A stretch of 64,000 nucleotides of DNA, from positions 1,821,501 to 1,885,500 of the forward strand of contig NZ_JBBYXJ010000001.1 in assembly GCF_039655775.1 (NCBI RefSeq), given 5' to 3'. This DNA is from Iodidimonas sp. SYSU 1G8 (GTDB lineage: Bacteria; Pseudomonadota; Alphaproteobacteria; SMXS01). Of this stretch, positions 18,066 through 26,006 are shown one piece after another. How positions within the stretch are numbered: position 1 is the stretch's first letter; each line of letters begins with the position of its first letter. The notes under the pieces were generated by a model that saw only the letters and a program-made list of their open reading frames with translations, was not told where the DNA came from and did no database searches. Position numbers and translations under genes: made by a program.

Positions 18066-18683
18066 ATGCGAGAGACTCCCCCGCAGCGCAGGGCCTTCTG
18101 GCTGAAGCATCTGCACCGCTGGCACTGGATCAGCGCGGCATTGAGCCTGATCGGCATGCTGCTGTTCGCGGCGACGGGAATCACGCTCAATAACGCGGCC
18201 CATATCGAGGCCAGCCCCAGTGTCGTCACCCGGGAAGGCGTGTTGCCCGAGCCGCTTCGCGCGGAACTGGCCGCCGCGGGAGAGGCGCCGACCCTGCCGC
18301 TCTCCATCGAGCGCTGGCTGGCGGCGGAGCTGGGCGTGACAATCTCCGGACACGAGGCCGAGCGGTCTTCCGGCGAAGTCTACATCGCCTTGCCGCGGCC
18401 GGGCGGCGACGCCTGGCTGACCATCGATACCCAGAGCGGCGACGTGGCCTATGAACTGACCCGGCGCGGCTGGATCTCGTACCTGAACGACCTGCACAAG
18501 GGCCGCAACACTGGCATCGTCTGGAGCTGGTTCCTCGATGTCTTCGCCGGGGCCTGCGTCGTGTTCTGTCTCACGGGACTTTTCCTGCTGCAGCTTCATG
18601 CCGGCAACCGACCGGCCACATGGCCGGTGGTCGGCGCGGGTCTCGCGATCCCGCTGCTGCTGGCCCTTCTGTTCATTCACTGA
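18066..18683 (+). CDS. PepSY-associated TM helix protein
   Basis: A 205-residue membrane protein with an N-terminal helix (WISAALSLIGMLLFAATGITL), a periplasmic PepSY-like domain containing EVYIALPRPGGDAWLTIDTQSGDVAYE, and two C-terminal helices around VFAGACVVFCLTGLFLLQLH. The histidine-rich start (LKHLHRWHW) and the LNDLHKGR block resemble heme or quinone-linked PepSY-TM proteins. It is the first gene of a five-gene operon with DUF2271, DUF4198, ApbE and a flavodoxin-reductase-like gene. A role as membrane electron conduit in a flavin-based envelope pathway is inferred. Confidence 0.8.
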   Translation: MRETPPQRRAFWLKHLHRWHWISAALSLIGMLLFAATGITLNNAAHIEASPSVVTREGVLPEPLRAELAAAGEAPTLPLSIERWLAAELGVTISGHEAERSSGEVYIALPRPGGDAWLTIDTQSGDVAYELTRRGWISYLNDLHKGRNTGIVWSWFLDVFAGACVVFCLTGLFLLQLHAGNRPATWPVVGAGLAIPLLLALLFIH

Positions 18684-18696
18684 GGAGGTAAAACGC

Positions 18697-19206
18697 GTGC
18701 GCATCCTGCTTCCCGCCGCCCTGACCGGCCTGATCGCCAGCCCGGCACTGGCCGCGGACATGACCGTCAAGGTCGAGATCCCCAAACTCAGCGTGGCCGA
18801 ATACCACAAGCCCTATGTCGCCATCTGGATCGAGGGCGCCGACAAGTCCGTGACCAATCTGGCCGTCTGGTACGACGTGAAGATGAAGGACAATGAAGGC
18901 ACCAAATGGCTCAAGGACATGCGCCAGTGGTGGCGCAAGAGTGGCCGCGAACTGGCCATGCCGGTCGATGGCCTCAGCGGCGCGACCCAGGCGCCGGGCG
19001 AGCATACCATCGACTTCAGCGGCGCCGCCGGGCCGCTCGCCGCGCTCAAGCCGGGCGACTACACCCTCTACGTGGAAGCCGCCCGCGAAGTCGGTGGCCG
19101 TGAACTGCTGAAACTGCCCTTCACCTGGCCCGCCAAGGCCGCAAGCACCGAAAGCGTCACGGGCTCGTCCGAGCTCGGCGCCATCACCCTCGACCTGAAA
19201 CCATGA
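18697..19206 (+). CDS. DUF2271 periplasmic protein, probable flavinylation target
   Basis: A 169-residue exported protein with a signal peptide (LLPAALTGLIASPALAA). Mature blocks such as YVAIWIEGADKSVTNLAVWYD and WLKDMRQWWRKSGRE fit DUF2271. Residues 91-97 read DGLSGAT, matching the D-x-x-(S/T)-G-A-T motif on which ApbE covalently places FMN (T97 is the predicted site). GTG 18697 is preceded by GAGGAGGT at 18682-18689, overlapping the PepSY stop codon, so the two genes are tightly coupled. Likely role: periplasmic flavin electron carrier fed by the PepSY protein. Confidence 0.85.
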   Translation: MRILLPAALTGLIASPALAADMTVKVEIPKLSVAEYHKPYVAIWIEGADKSVTNLAVWYDVKMKDNEGTKWLKDMRQWWRKSGRELAMPVDGLSGATQAPGEHTIDFSGAAGPLAALKPGDYTLYVEAAREVGGRELLKLPFTWPAKAASTESVTGSSELGAITLDLKP

Positions 19207-19223
19207 AAAACGGGAGGCACATC

Positions 19224-20036
19224 ATGAGGACGTCCTACAAGGCGGCGGCGATCGCCCTGGCCCTGAGCCTGGCCACGCCCATGGCCGCGCACGCCCACCG
19301 GTCCTGGCTGCTGCCGTCGGCCACGGTGCTGTCCGGCGCCGACCCCTGGGTCACCGTCGACGCGGCCGTCTCGAACGACCTGTTTTATTTCGAGCACAAC
19401 GCCATGCGGCTGGACGGCCTGAAGATCATCGGGCCGGACGGCGCCGAAGTGGCCGCCGAAAACAGCGCCACCGGCAAGTACCGCAGCGTCTTCGACGTGC
19501 ATCTGACCAAGCCCGGCACGTACAAGATCGTCGTGGCGAGCGACGGGCTGATGGGCCGGTACAAGCTGAATGGCGAGGACAAGCGCTGGCGCGGCAGCGT
19601 CGACAAACTGTCGGAAATCCCCGCGGGCGCGACCGATCTGGAACTGATCCAGAACCAGCGCCGGCTCGAGACCTTCGTCACCAGCGGCGCGCCGACCGAA
19701 GACGCCCTGAAACCGACCGGCACGGGGCTCGAACTCGTCCCCGTCAGCCATCCGAACGATCTGGTCGCAGGCGAGGAAGCCAGCTTCACCTTCATGCTCG
19801 ACGGCCAGCCCGCCGCCGACCTTGAGGTCACCATCATTCCCGGCGGCATCCGCTATCGCGACGATCTGAAGGAGATGAAGGTCAGGACCGACGCCGAGGG
19901 CACGTTCAAGGTCACCTGGGACGCGCCCGGCTTCTACTGGATCAGCGCCGGCTCGCGCGGCGGGAAGGCCAGCATTCCCCAGGCGAAGAGCCGCAGCGTC
20001 AATTACGCCGCGACCGTCGAAGTCCTGGCCCCCTAA
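19224..20036 (+). CDS. DUF4198 periplasmic protein
   Basis: A 270-residue exported protein with a signal peptide (AAAIALALSLATPMAAHA) and a mature N-terminus HRSWLLPSATVLSG, typical of DUF4198 (often near nickel, cobalt or iron uptake genes). Later blocks include FDVHLTKPGTYKIVVASDG and FKVTWDAPGFYWISA, suggesting tandem immunoglobulin-like beta domains. ATG 19224 follows GGGAGG (19211-19216); an ATG at 19203 overlaps the previous stop but has a weaker site. Function unknown; a metal- or ligand-binding role in the same envelope module is plausible. Confidence 0.82.
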   Translation: MRTSYKAAAIALALSLATPMAAHAHRSWLLPSATVLSGADPWVTVDAAVSNDLFYFEHNAMRLDGLKIIGPDGAEVAAENSATGKYRSVFDVHLTKPGTYKIVVASDGLMGRYKLNGEDKRWRGSVDKLSEIPAGATDLELIQNQRRLETFVTSGAPTEDALKPTGTGLELVPVSHPNDLVAGEEASFTFMLDGQPAADLEVTIIPGGIRYRDDLKEMKVRTDAEGTFKVTWDAPGFYWISAGSRGGKASIPQAKSRSVNYAATVEVLAP

Positions 20037-20053
20037 CCCTCGCCCCACGATCC

Positions 20054-21046
20054 ATGACCCGACAGGTTCTCGTTCCCCTGGAGCTCTCGCCCGTCCAGCC
20101 GCCCCAAGGCGCGGTGCGGACGTTGCGTGGCCTGACCATGGGCACGAGCTGGACGGTCAGGATCGTCGCCTCGGATGCCGCGCCGATCGACCGGCTCGGC
20201 GCGGGCATCCAGCGGCAGCTTGACCGGGTCGTCGACCAGATGAGCACGTGGGAGCCGGGCTCGGCTCTCAGCCGCTTTAACGCCACCGTCGGCGAGTGGC
20301 GCACGCTGCCCTTCGAGCTGTTCACCGTGCTCGATCACGCGCTTGCGCTCGCGGAAGAGAGCGGCGGCGCCTACGATCCGACAACGGGACCGCTGGTCAA
20401 TCTGTGGGGTTTCGGCCCGGAAGGCAGCCGCCGCGACCCACCGGACCGGCAGGCGATTTTGACGACGCGCGCCCGCATCGGCTGGAACCGGATCGAACTC
20501 GACCGGGCCACCGGCCGTGCCCGTCAGCCGGGCGGCTGCTATGTGGACCTCTCCGGCATCGCCAAGGGCTATGCCGTCGATCTGGTCGGCGACTGGCTGC
20601 GCGAGCAGGGCATCAGCGATTTCCTCGTCGAGGTCGGCGGCGAACTCCTCGGCGCGGGCGTCAAGCCAAACGGCCAACCCTGGTGGGTGGCGCTGGAGGC
20701 ACCGCCCGGCGCCGGGGCCATCCCGGAAAGCTTGGTCGCGCTCCACGGCCTGTCGGCTGCCACGTCGGGCGACTACCGCAAATTCTTTGAAAGCGATGGC
20801 CTGCGCTTCTCGCACACCCTCGACCCCCGGACCGGCCATCCGGTGGCGAACGGTCTGGCCAGCGTGACCGTGCTCCACCCGCGCTGCATGCTGGCCGACG
20901 CCATGGCGACGGCTCTGACCGTCATGGGTCCGCGGGAAGGTTTCGACTTCGCCCGGGCCCGCGGCATCGCGGCCCGCTTCCTCGTCCGTACCGCCGACAA
21001 CTTTCACCAGCGGATGACACCCGCGCTGGCGGCCATGCTCGATTGA
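20054..21046 (+). CDS. apbE: FAD:protein FMN transferase ApbE
   Basis: ApbE (330 residues) attaches FMN from FAD to threonine in target proteins. Family blocks are LTMGTSWTVRIV, GGAYDPTTGPLVNLWGFG, YVDLSGIAKGYAVDLV, FLVEVGGELLGAG, HTLDPRTGHPVANG and the metal-binding ADAMATALTVMG. No signal peptide or lipobox is evident at the annotated start, unlike many periplasmic ApbE proteins, so location is uncertain. The probable substrate is the DUF2271 protein two genes upstream. The stop overlaps the next ATG by one base (TGATG). Confidence 0.94.
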   Translation: MTRQVLVPLELSPVQPPQGAVRTLRGLTMGTSWTVRIVASDAAPIDRLGAGIQRQLDRVVDQMSTWEPGSALSRFNATVGEWRTLPFELFTVLDHALALAEESGGAYDPTTGPLVNLWGFGPEGSRRDPPDRQAILTTRARIGWNRIELDRATGRARQPGGCYVDLSGIAKGYAVDLVGDWLREQGISDFLVEVGGELLGAGVKPNGQPWWVALEAPPGAGAIPESLVALHGLSAATSGDYRKFFESDGLRFSHTLDPRTGHPVANGLASVTVLHPRCMLADAMATALTVMGPREGFDFARARGIAARFLVRTADNFHQRMTPALAAMLD

Positions 21047-22491
21047 TGATGAGCCGTATCGCGCTTCCCGCCAGTACCCTGCTTCTGGCCGCCTCTCTTG
21101 CGATCCTCGTCTGGATGGCATGTCTGCAGGCATCGCCCGACAATGTCCATGCGGCCCTGCTCGTCGCCGTCGCCTATGCCGCGTTCTGCGCCGTGACGTT
21201 GCTGCGGCATCGGCGGCGGATCGCCGGCCGGGCCTTCATCGCCGCGCCGGCGGACAGCGCCGGCTCCCTGCTGATCGCCCATGCCAGCCAGACGGGACAA
21301 GCCGAGGAGTTGGCCCGCCGCACCGCCGAGGCGCTGCGGGACGAGGGCATGCCCGTGCGCGTCGACCCTCTCGGCCGCGTCGAGGCCGCCGGGCTCGAAA
21401 TCGCGAAGAGGGTCCTGTTCGTCGTCAGCACCACCGGCGAGGGTGATGCCCCCGACAGCGCCGCGCGGTTCACCCGCCAAGTCCTGGGCCGCGAGGCGGA
21501 CCTGCGGGAGCTGCGCTATGGCCTGCTGTCCCTGGGCGACCGGAGCTACAACCATTTCTGCGGCTTCGGCAGGAGCCTTGAGGCGTGGCTGCGCCAGCAG
21601 GGCGCGACGCCGCTGTTCGACACGGTGGAAGTGGACAACGGAGATGCCGGCGCGCTGCGACACTGGCAGTATCACATGGGTCTGCTCAGCGGCAGCAGTC
21701 GCATGAAGGACTGGCAACCGGCGCATTATGGACGCTGGCGCCTCGCGGAACGCCGCCTGCTCAACCCGGGAAGCCTGGGCGGCGAGGTCTTTCACGTCGC
21801 GCTGGAGCCGCTTGATGGTCAACCCTCATGGGCGGCGGGCGACATCGCCGAAATCGGCCCGCGCGATCCTCTCGACCCCGAAGCACCGCAACCCCACAGG
21901 GAATATTCCATCGCCTCGCTGCCTACCGATGGCCGCGTCGAACTGCTGGTCCGGCGCATGGACCATCCGGACGGTAGGCCCGGCCTCGGCTCCGGCTGGC
22001 TGACCCGCCATGCCCCGCTTGGCAGCGCCATAGACATGCGCATCCGGACAAACCGGTCTTTCCATGCGCCGCCGGAGGATGTCCCGCTGATCCTGATCGG
22101 CAATGGCACCGGTCTTGCCGGTCTTCGTTCGCACCTCAAGGCGCGGCTCGCTGCGGGACGGCGGCGGAACTGGCTCATCTTCGGCGAACGCTCGCGCGCC
22201 CATGATTTCTTTTATGAACACGAAATCGAGTCCTGGCGGTCGCGAGGCTGGCTCGACCGGCTGGATCTCGCTTTCTCCCGCGATCAACCGGAGCGTCTTT
22301 ACGTCCAGCATCGCCTGGCCGAGGCGGCGGACCAGTTGCGGCGCTGGGTGGACGAAGGCGCCGCGATTTATGTGTGCGGCAGCCTGATCGGGATGGCCTC
22401 GGGCGTCGCCGCCGTTCTGGAAGAAACGCTTGGCCAGGACGTTCTCGACACCCTCGCCGCCGATGGGCGCTACCGGCGCGACGTCTACTGA
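21046..22491 (+). CDS. Membrane-anchored flavodoxin/NADPH-reductase (sulfite reductase alpha-like)
   Basis: A 481-residue diflavin reductase. Two N-terminal hydrophobic segments (residues 5-50) anchor it. A flavodoxin FMN domain follows (LLIAHASQTGQAEELARRTA, VVSTTGEGDAPDSAARF, LGDRSYNHFCGFG), then a ferredoxin-reductase-type module with FAD motif REYSIASLP, the NADPH motif IGNGTGLAGLRSHL and a terminal YVCGSLIGMASGV. It probably passes NADPH electrons via FAD and FMN into the PepSY/DUF2271 system. ATG 21046 overlaps the apbE TGA. Confidence 0.88.
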   Translation: MMSRIALPASTLLLAASLAILVWMACLQASPDNVHAALLVAVAYAAFCAVTLLRHRRRIAGRAFIAAPADSAGSLLIAHASQTGQAEELARRTAEALRDEGMPVRVDPLGRVEAAGLEIAKRVLFVVSTTGEGDAPDSAARFTRQVLGREADLRELRYGLLSLGDRSYNHFCGFGRSLEAWLRQQGATPLFDTVEVDNGDAGALRHWQYHMGLLSGSSRMKDWQPAHYGRWRLAERRLLNPGSLGGEVFHVALEPLDGQPSWAAGDIAEIGPRDPLDPEAPQPHREYSIASLPTDGRVELLVRRMDHPDGRPGLGSGWLTRHAPLGSAIDMRIRTNRSFHAPPEDVPLILIGNGTGLAGLRSHLKARLAAGRRRNWLIFGERSRAHDFFYEHEIESWRSRGWLDRLDLAFSRDQPERLYVQHRLAEAADQLRRWVDEGAAIYVCGSLIGMASGVAAVLEETLGQDVLDTLAADGRYRRDVY

Positions 22492-22498
22492 AACGATA

Positions 22499-22520
22499 AC
22501 GGCCCGCCGAAGCGGGCCGT
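22499..22520. terminator. Strong bidirectional hairpin terminator
   Basis: ACGGCCCGC (22499-22507), loop CGAA, GCGGGCCGT (22512-22520) is a perfect nine-base-pair stem between the convergent flavin operon and the first VOC gene. There is no long T-run on either side, so Rho independence is not certain. Confidence 0.7.
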
Positions 22521-22544
22521 CCGGAGCATGATTCCGTCGCCGGA

Positions 22545-23069
22545 CTAAAGCACGAGGATGGGATTGTCTCCCGGGCGGAACAGCTCGTGCGCCCGCTTCC
22601 ACTGGGCGAAGATGCCCAGGATGTTCTTGGGATCGCCGTGCAGTTCGGTGAAACCGCCATTCAGCGACCGGGTGTCGAAATAGCAGGCGTCCACTTCGTC
22701 CGCGTACAGACGGCAGGCGTCGACGAAACCGGCGTCCTGCAGGCGCTTGTACTCGGCCTCGAAGTCATGAACCAGCAGGCCGAGATGGTGGTAGCCTTCC
22801 TCGCCCGCCTTGTACATGTCGCGATAGATCGACGGCTTGTCGTCATGCTGCTGGATGAACTGGATCATCATGTCGCCCAGATAGCCGAAGGCATAGGAGA
22901 CGTCCGCTTCGGTATCCGTGCCGCGATAATGGAACTTGTCCGTCTTGTGATGCGGCACCATCACGAAGGGGCCCGCATAGTAGAGCTTCGCCCATTTGTT
23001 GATCGATTCTTCCAGGTCGTTCACATAGTACGCGTACTGAAAGATCGGATATGTCGACATTAACGCCAT
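22545..23069 (-). CDS. VOC-fold protein, paralogue 1
   Basis: A 174-residue vicinal-oxygen-chelate (glyoxalase/dioxygenase fold) protein. Candidate metal ligands are the histidines in EGYHHLGLLV and the glutamate in FTELHGD; the first ligand position holds glutamine (FQYAYYV) instead of the usual histidine. It has clear blocks in common with the VOC protein at 32730-33317 (QHDD.PSIYRDMYK, ADVSYAFG, ELHGD). ATG 23069 is preceded by GGGGAG. It is transcribed divergently from the amidohydrolase gene. The substrate is unknown. Confidence 0.82.
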   Translation of the reverse strand: MALMSTYPIFQYAYYVNDLEESINKWAKLYYAGPFVMVPHHKTDKFHYRGTDTEADVSYAFGYLGDMMIQFIQQHDDKPSIYRDMYKAGEEGYHHLGLLVHDFEAEYKRLQDAGFVDACRLYADEVDACYFDTRSLNGGFTELHGDPKNILGIFAQWKRAHELFRPGDNPILVL

Positions 23070-23149
23070 CTTTTGTCTCCCCTGATGATCGTCTTCCGGC
23101 CCGAACTGTTGCACCAAAATCCGGCCGGTGAAAGCCCCTTTTGAAATTT

Positions 23150-23166
23150 ACATTCACGCACGCATG
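23150..23166 (-). promoter_or_regulatory. Shared 17-base motif upstream of VOC gene 1
   Basis: On the minus strand this reads CATGCGTGCGTGAATGT, about 80 bases upstream of the VOC 1 ATG. It matches the site upstream of VOC gene 2 (33336-33352) at 15 of 17 positions. It also lies in the divergent promoter region of the amidohydrolase. It is a candidate operator; the regulator is unknown. Confidence 0.45.
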
Positions 23167-23208
23167 TGTTTGTGAGAGCCTGTGCAGGCAGCGCGACGGC
23201 TGACTTGC

Positions 23209-23222
23209 TGACAAAAATGTCA
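23209..23222. promoter_or_regulatory. Palindrome TGACA-AAAA-TGTCA
   Basis: A perfect five-base inverted repeat with a four-base centre, 76 bases before the amidohydrolase start and within the divergent promoter region. It is a possible site for a dimeric repressor. No partner site or regulator gene is seen nearby. Confidence 0.3.
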
Positions 23223-23298
23223 TGAGCCGGTCAGCATTGCGTGGGCGCTCTGGCGCTAAGGTTGAGTCAGGCGGGCTGCCATAGAGGGAACCATCCAT

Positions 23299-24795
23299 AT
23301 GCGTCTGCTCAGTGACCGGGAAAAAGCCGAACTGGCCCTCGCTGAATCGCACGGCTTCCCGGGCCCGATTCCCACGCAGATCGTATCCAGCGACGAATTC
23401 GCGCCGATCCCCCAGACGCCGGCGCAGCGCGAGGTCGAGGTCAGGCTGCGCGAGATGAGCGACGCCCTCGCACGCAAGCACGGCATGTCCCGGCGCCAGT
23501 TCTTCGCGACGGCCAGCGGCATGGCGGCGGCGTTCCTGGCCATGAACCAGGTCTTCGGCCCCCTGTTCGGTGTCTCCGCCGCCGAGGCCGCGACGCCCGA
23601 GATGGCCGACGATCGCGCGAAGACCTTGTCGGGCCAGTTCATTCTCGACGGTCACACCCATTTCCTGCGCGACGATACGCGTCTCGATACCTTCGTGCGC
23701 ATGCGCGAGGCGGTCGGCAAATCCGGCTGGAACCCGGCGCTGGCTGGCAAGCCCCAGACCATCGCCGATCTGAAGTTCGACAACTACATGCGCGAAATCT
23801 TTCTCGACAGCGACACCAAGGTGGCCCTGATCAGCAGCGCGCCCTCCGAGGTTCCCGAGGACTGGTTCCTCACCAATCCCATGACGGCGGCGGCCCGGGC
23901 CCGTGTCAACGCCGACGCCGGATCCCGCCGCATGCTGTCGCACGCCATCTTTACCCCGGGCATGCCAGGCTGGCTCGAAGAAGTCGACCGGGCCATCGCC
24001 GAGGACAAGCCGGATTCCTTCAAGGGCTATACCATCGGCGACAACACCCACAAGGATCTGAGCCGCCATCCCTGGCGCATGGACGACGAGACATTGGCCT
24101 ACGCCGCCTATGAGCGTTTCGCCAAGGCGGGACTGACCAATGTCTGCGTGCACAAGGGCTTGTTCCCGCCCTCGGTCGAGAAGCAGTTTCCTAAATTGCG
24201 CCGCCATGCCGACGTGAGCGACGTGGCGAAGGCGGCGAAGGACTGGCCTCAGCTCAACTTCATCATCTATCACGCCGGCTACCGGTTCCCTGGCGGCGGC
24301 ACGCCCGAGGACGCCATGGCCGAGTTCGACCGGACCGGACGGATCGACTGGGTCAGCGATCTCGCCGAAATTCCGGCCCGCCACGGTGTCGGGAACGTCT
24401 ATGCTGACCTGGGGCAAGTGTTCGCCATGACCGCCGTCAGCCAGCCGCGTCTCGCCGCCGCTATCCTGGGGCAACTGATCAAGGGTCTGGGCGCGGACAA
24501 GGTGGTCTGGGGCACGGACGCGGTTTGGACAGGATCGCCGCAATGGCAGATCGAAGGGTTGAGGCGGCTTGAGATTCCCGAGGACATGCGCGAAAAGTAT
24601 GGCTTCGCGCCGTTGGGGACGGCGCAGGGGTCTGTCAAATCCGCGATACTGGGAGGAAACTCGGCACGGCTCTACCGGTATGACCCTACCGAAGCGGCGT
24701 GGGAGACTGACAGGCTTGCCCAGAGGAAAGAACTCCACCTTGCCCAAGGCGAAAACCGGTCCAACTTGCGCTACGGCTATATTGCCCGTGCCTGA
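23299..24795 (+). CDS. Tat-exported amidohydrolase-family protein
   Basis: A 498-residue protein of the amidohydrolase (amidohydro-rel) superfamily. Unusually, the Tat-type signal SRRQFFATASGMAAAFLAM starts at about residue 64, after a charged N-terminal extension (residues 1-60). The catalytic domain begins with the metal-binding FILDGHTHFLRDD. It continues through NVCVHKGLFPP and NFIIYHAGYRFPG to VVWGTDAVWTGSPQWQ, typical of TIM-barrel decarboxylase or hydrolase members. No acceptable alternative start between the extension and the RR motif has an obvious ribosome site. The RND genes follow after only 41 bases. The substrate is unknown. Confidence 0.82.
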   Translation: MRLLSDREKAELALAESHGFPGPIPTQIVSSDEFAPIPQTPAQREVEVRLREMSDALARKHGMSRRQFFATASGMAAAFLAMNQVFGPLFGVSAAEAATPEMADDRAKTLSGQFILDGHTHFLRDDTRLDTFVRMREAVGKSGWNPALAGKPQTIADLKFDNYMREIFLDSDTKVALISSAPSEVPEDWFLTNPMTAAARARVNADAGSRRMLSHAIFTPGMPGWLEEVDRAIAEDKPDSFKGYTIGDNTHKDLSRHPWRMDDETLAYAAYERFAKAGLTNVCVHKGLFPPSVEKQFPKLRRHADVSDVAKAAKDWPQLNFIIYHAGYRFPGGGTPEDAMAEFDRTGRIDWVSDLAEIPARHGVGNVYADLGQVFAMTAVSQPRLAAAILGQLIKGLGADKVVWGTDAVWTGSPQWQIEGLRRLEIPEDMREKYGFAPLGTAQGSVKSAILGGNSARLYRYDPTEAAWETDRLAQRKELHLAQGENRSNLRYGYIARA

Positions 24796-24836
24796 CCGCG
24801 TCCGCCCATGACTTTTCTCTTTTTCAAGCAGTATCC

Positions 24837-26006
24837 ATGAACAAGTCCGTCGTCCAATCGTCCCGGGGGAAACTGATCGCGGCCATCCTGGCCGTGCTCG
24901 CCATCATCGCCATCGCATGGTGGCTGCTGAGCGGAGGCGAGGAAGCCCCGCCCCCGCCGCCGCCTGTCCCGGTCAGCGTGATGAAGGCCGAGAACCGGGA
25001 TGTCCCGCATCTGGCGAGCGGCATCGGCACCGTCGAGTCCCTGGCGAACGTGACTCTGCGTCCGCAGGTGGAAGGCGTCCTCGCCGAGGTGCTGTTCCAG
25101 GAAGGTCAGCAGGTCAAGAAGGGCCAGCTTCTGGCGCGGATCGACGACCGCCCCCTCGCGGCCGCCCTTGCCCAGGCGCAGGCGGAGAAGGCGCGCAACG
25201 AAGCGCAATTACGCTCCGCCGAACAGGATTTGACCCGGTACACCAACCTGCTCAAGGAAGAAGCGATCTCTCGCCAGACGGTGGAGCAGCAGGAAGCCCT
25301 TGTTGGGCAATTGCGCGCCGCGGTCCGCGCCAATGACGCGGCGATCGCCGCCGCGCAGGTGCAGATGTCGTTCACCCGGATCACGTCGCCGGTAAGCGGC
25401 CGTATCGGCCTGCGCCGGGTCGATGCCGGCAATCTGGTACGCACCTCCGATACCGAGGGTATCGTCACGGTCACGCAGATGGCGCCGATTTCGGTTGTAT
25501 TCTCGCTGCCGCAGACGCTGGTGCCGCAGATCCAGCCGCTGATGAACGCCGAGGGCGGAGCGCCGGTCATCGCCTTCAACCGCGAAAACGGCACGCGCCT
25601 CGCCGAGGGGCGCATGACCATGCTGGACAATCAGATCGATCCGACGACCGGGACGATCAAACTGCGCGCCGAATTCGACAATGCGGATGGCGCCCTCTGG
25701 CCCGGCCAGTTCGTCACCATCCAGCTGCGCGTCGGTCTGACGACCGGCGCGGTCACCGTATCGCCGAAAGCGGTGAAACAGGGTCTGGACGGCTCGTTCG
25801 TGTTCCGTGTCACCGATGGCAAGGCGCAGGTCGTTCCCGTGACGACCGGATACGCCAGCAACGACGCGATCGTGATCACCAAGGGTCTCGCCGCTGGCGA
25901 CACTGTCGTGTCGGACGGCCAGTCCCGGCTCCGCGACGGCGCACCCGTCAGGGTCGCCGGCGCGCCGAAGGACGGCGCTGCCGCCGTGTCGGAGAAGACG
26001 CCATGA
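24837..26006 (+). CDS. RND efflux periplasmic adaptor (membrane fusion protein)
   Basis: A 389-residue adaptor linking an RND pump to an outer-membrane channel. One N-terminal helix (LIAAILAVLAIIAIAWWLL) is followed by a proline-rich stretch. Then come the lipoyl/barrel-sandwich halves (LRPQVEGVLAEVLFQEGQQVKKGQLLARID and MSFTRITSPVSGRIGLRRVDAG, residues in order), a helical hairpin of about 60 residues between them, and C-terminal beta-barrel sequence. It resembles MdtA-type adaptors. The stop overlaps the RND gene start (ATGA). Confidence 0.93.
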   Translation: MNKSVVQSSRGKLIAAILAVLAIIAIAWWLLSGGEEAPPPPPPVPVSVMKAENRDVPHLASGIGTVESLANVTLRPQVEGVLAEVLFQEGQQVKKGQLLARIDDRPLAAALAQAQAEKARNEAQLRSAEQDLTRYTNLLKEEAISRQTVEQQEALVGQLRAAVRANDAAIAAAQVQMSFTRITSPVSGRIGLRRVDAGNLVRTSDTEGIVTVTQMAPISVVFSLPQTLVPQIQPLMNAEGGAPVIAFNRENGTRLAEGRMTMLDNQIDPTTGTIKLRAEFDNADGALWPGQFVTIQLRVGLTTGAVTVSPKAVKQGLDGSFVFRVTDGKAQVVPVTTGYASNDAIVITKGLAAGDTVVSDGQSRLRDGAPVRVAGAPKDGAAAVSEKTP

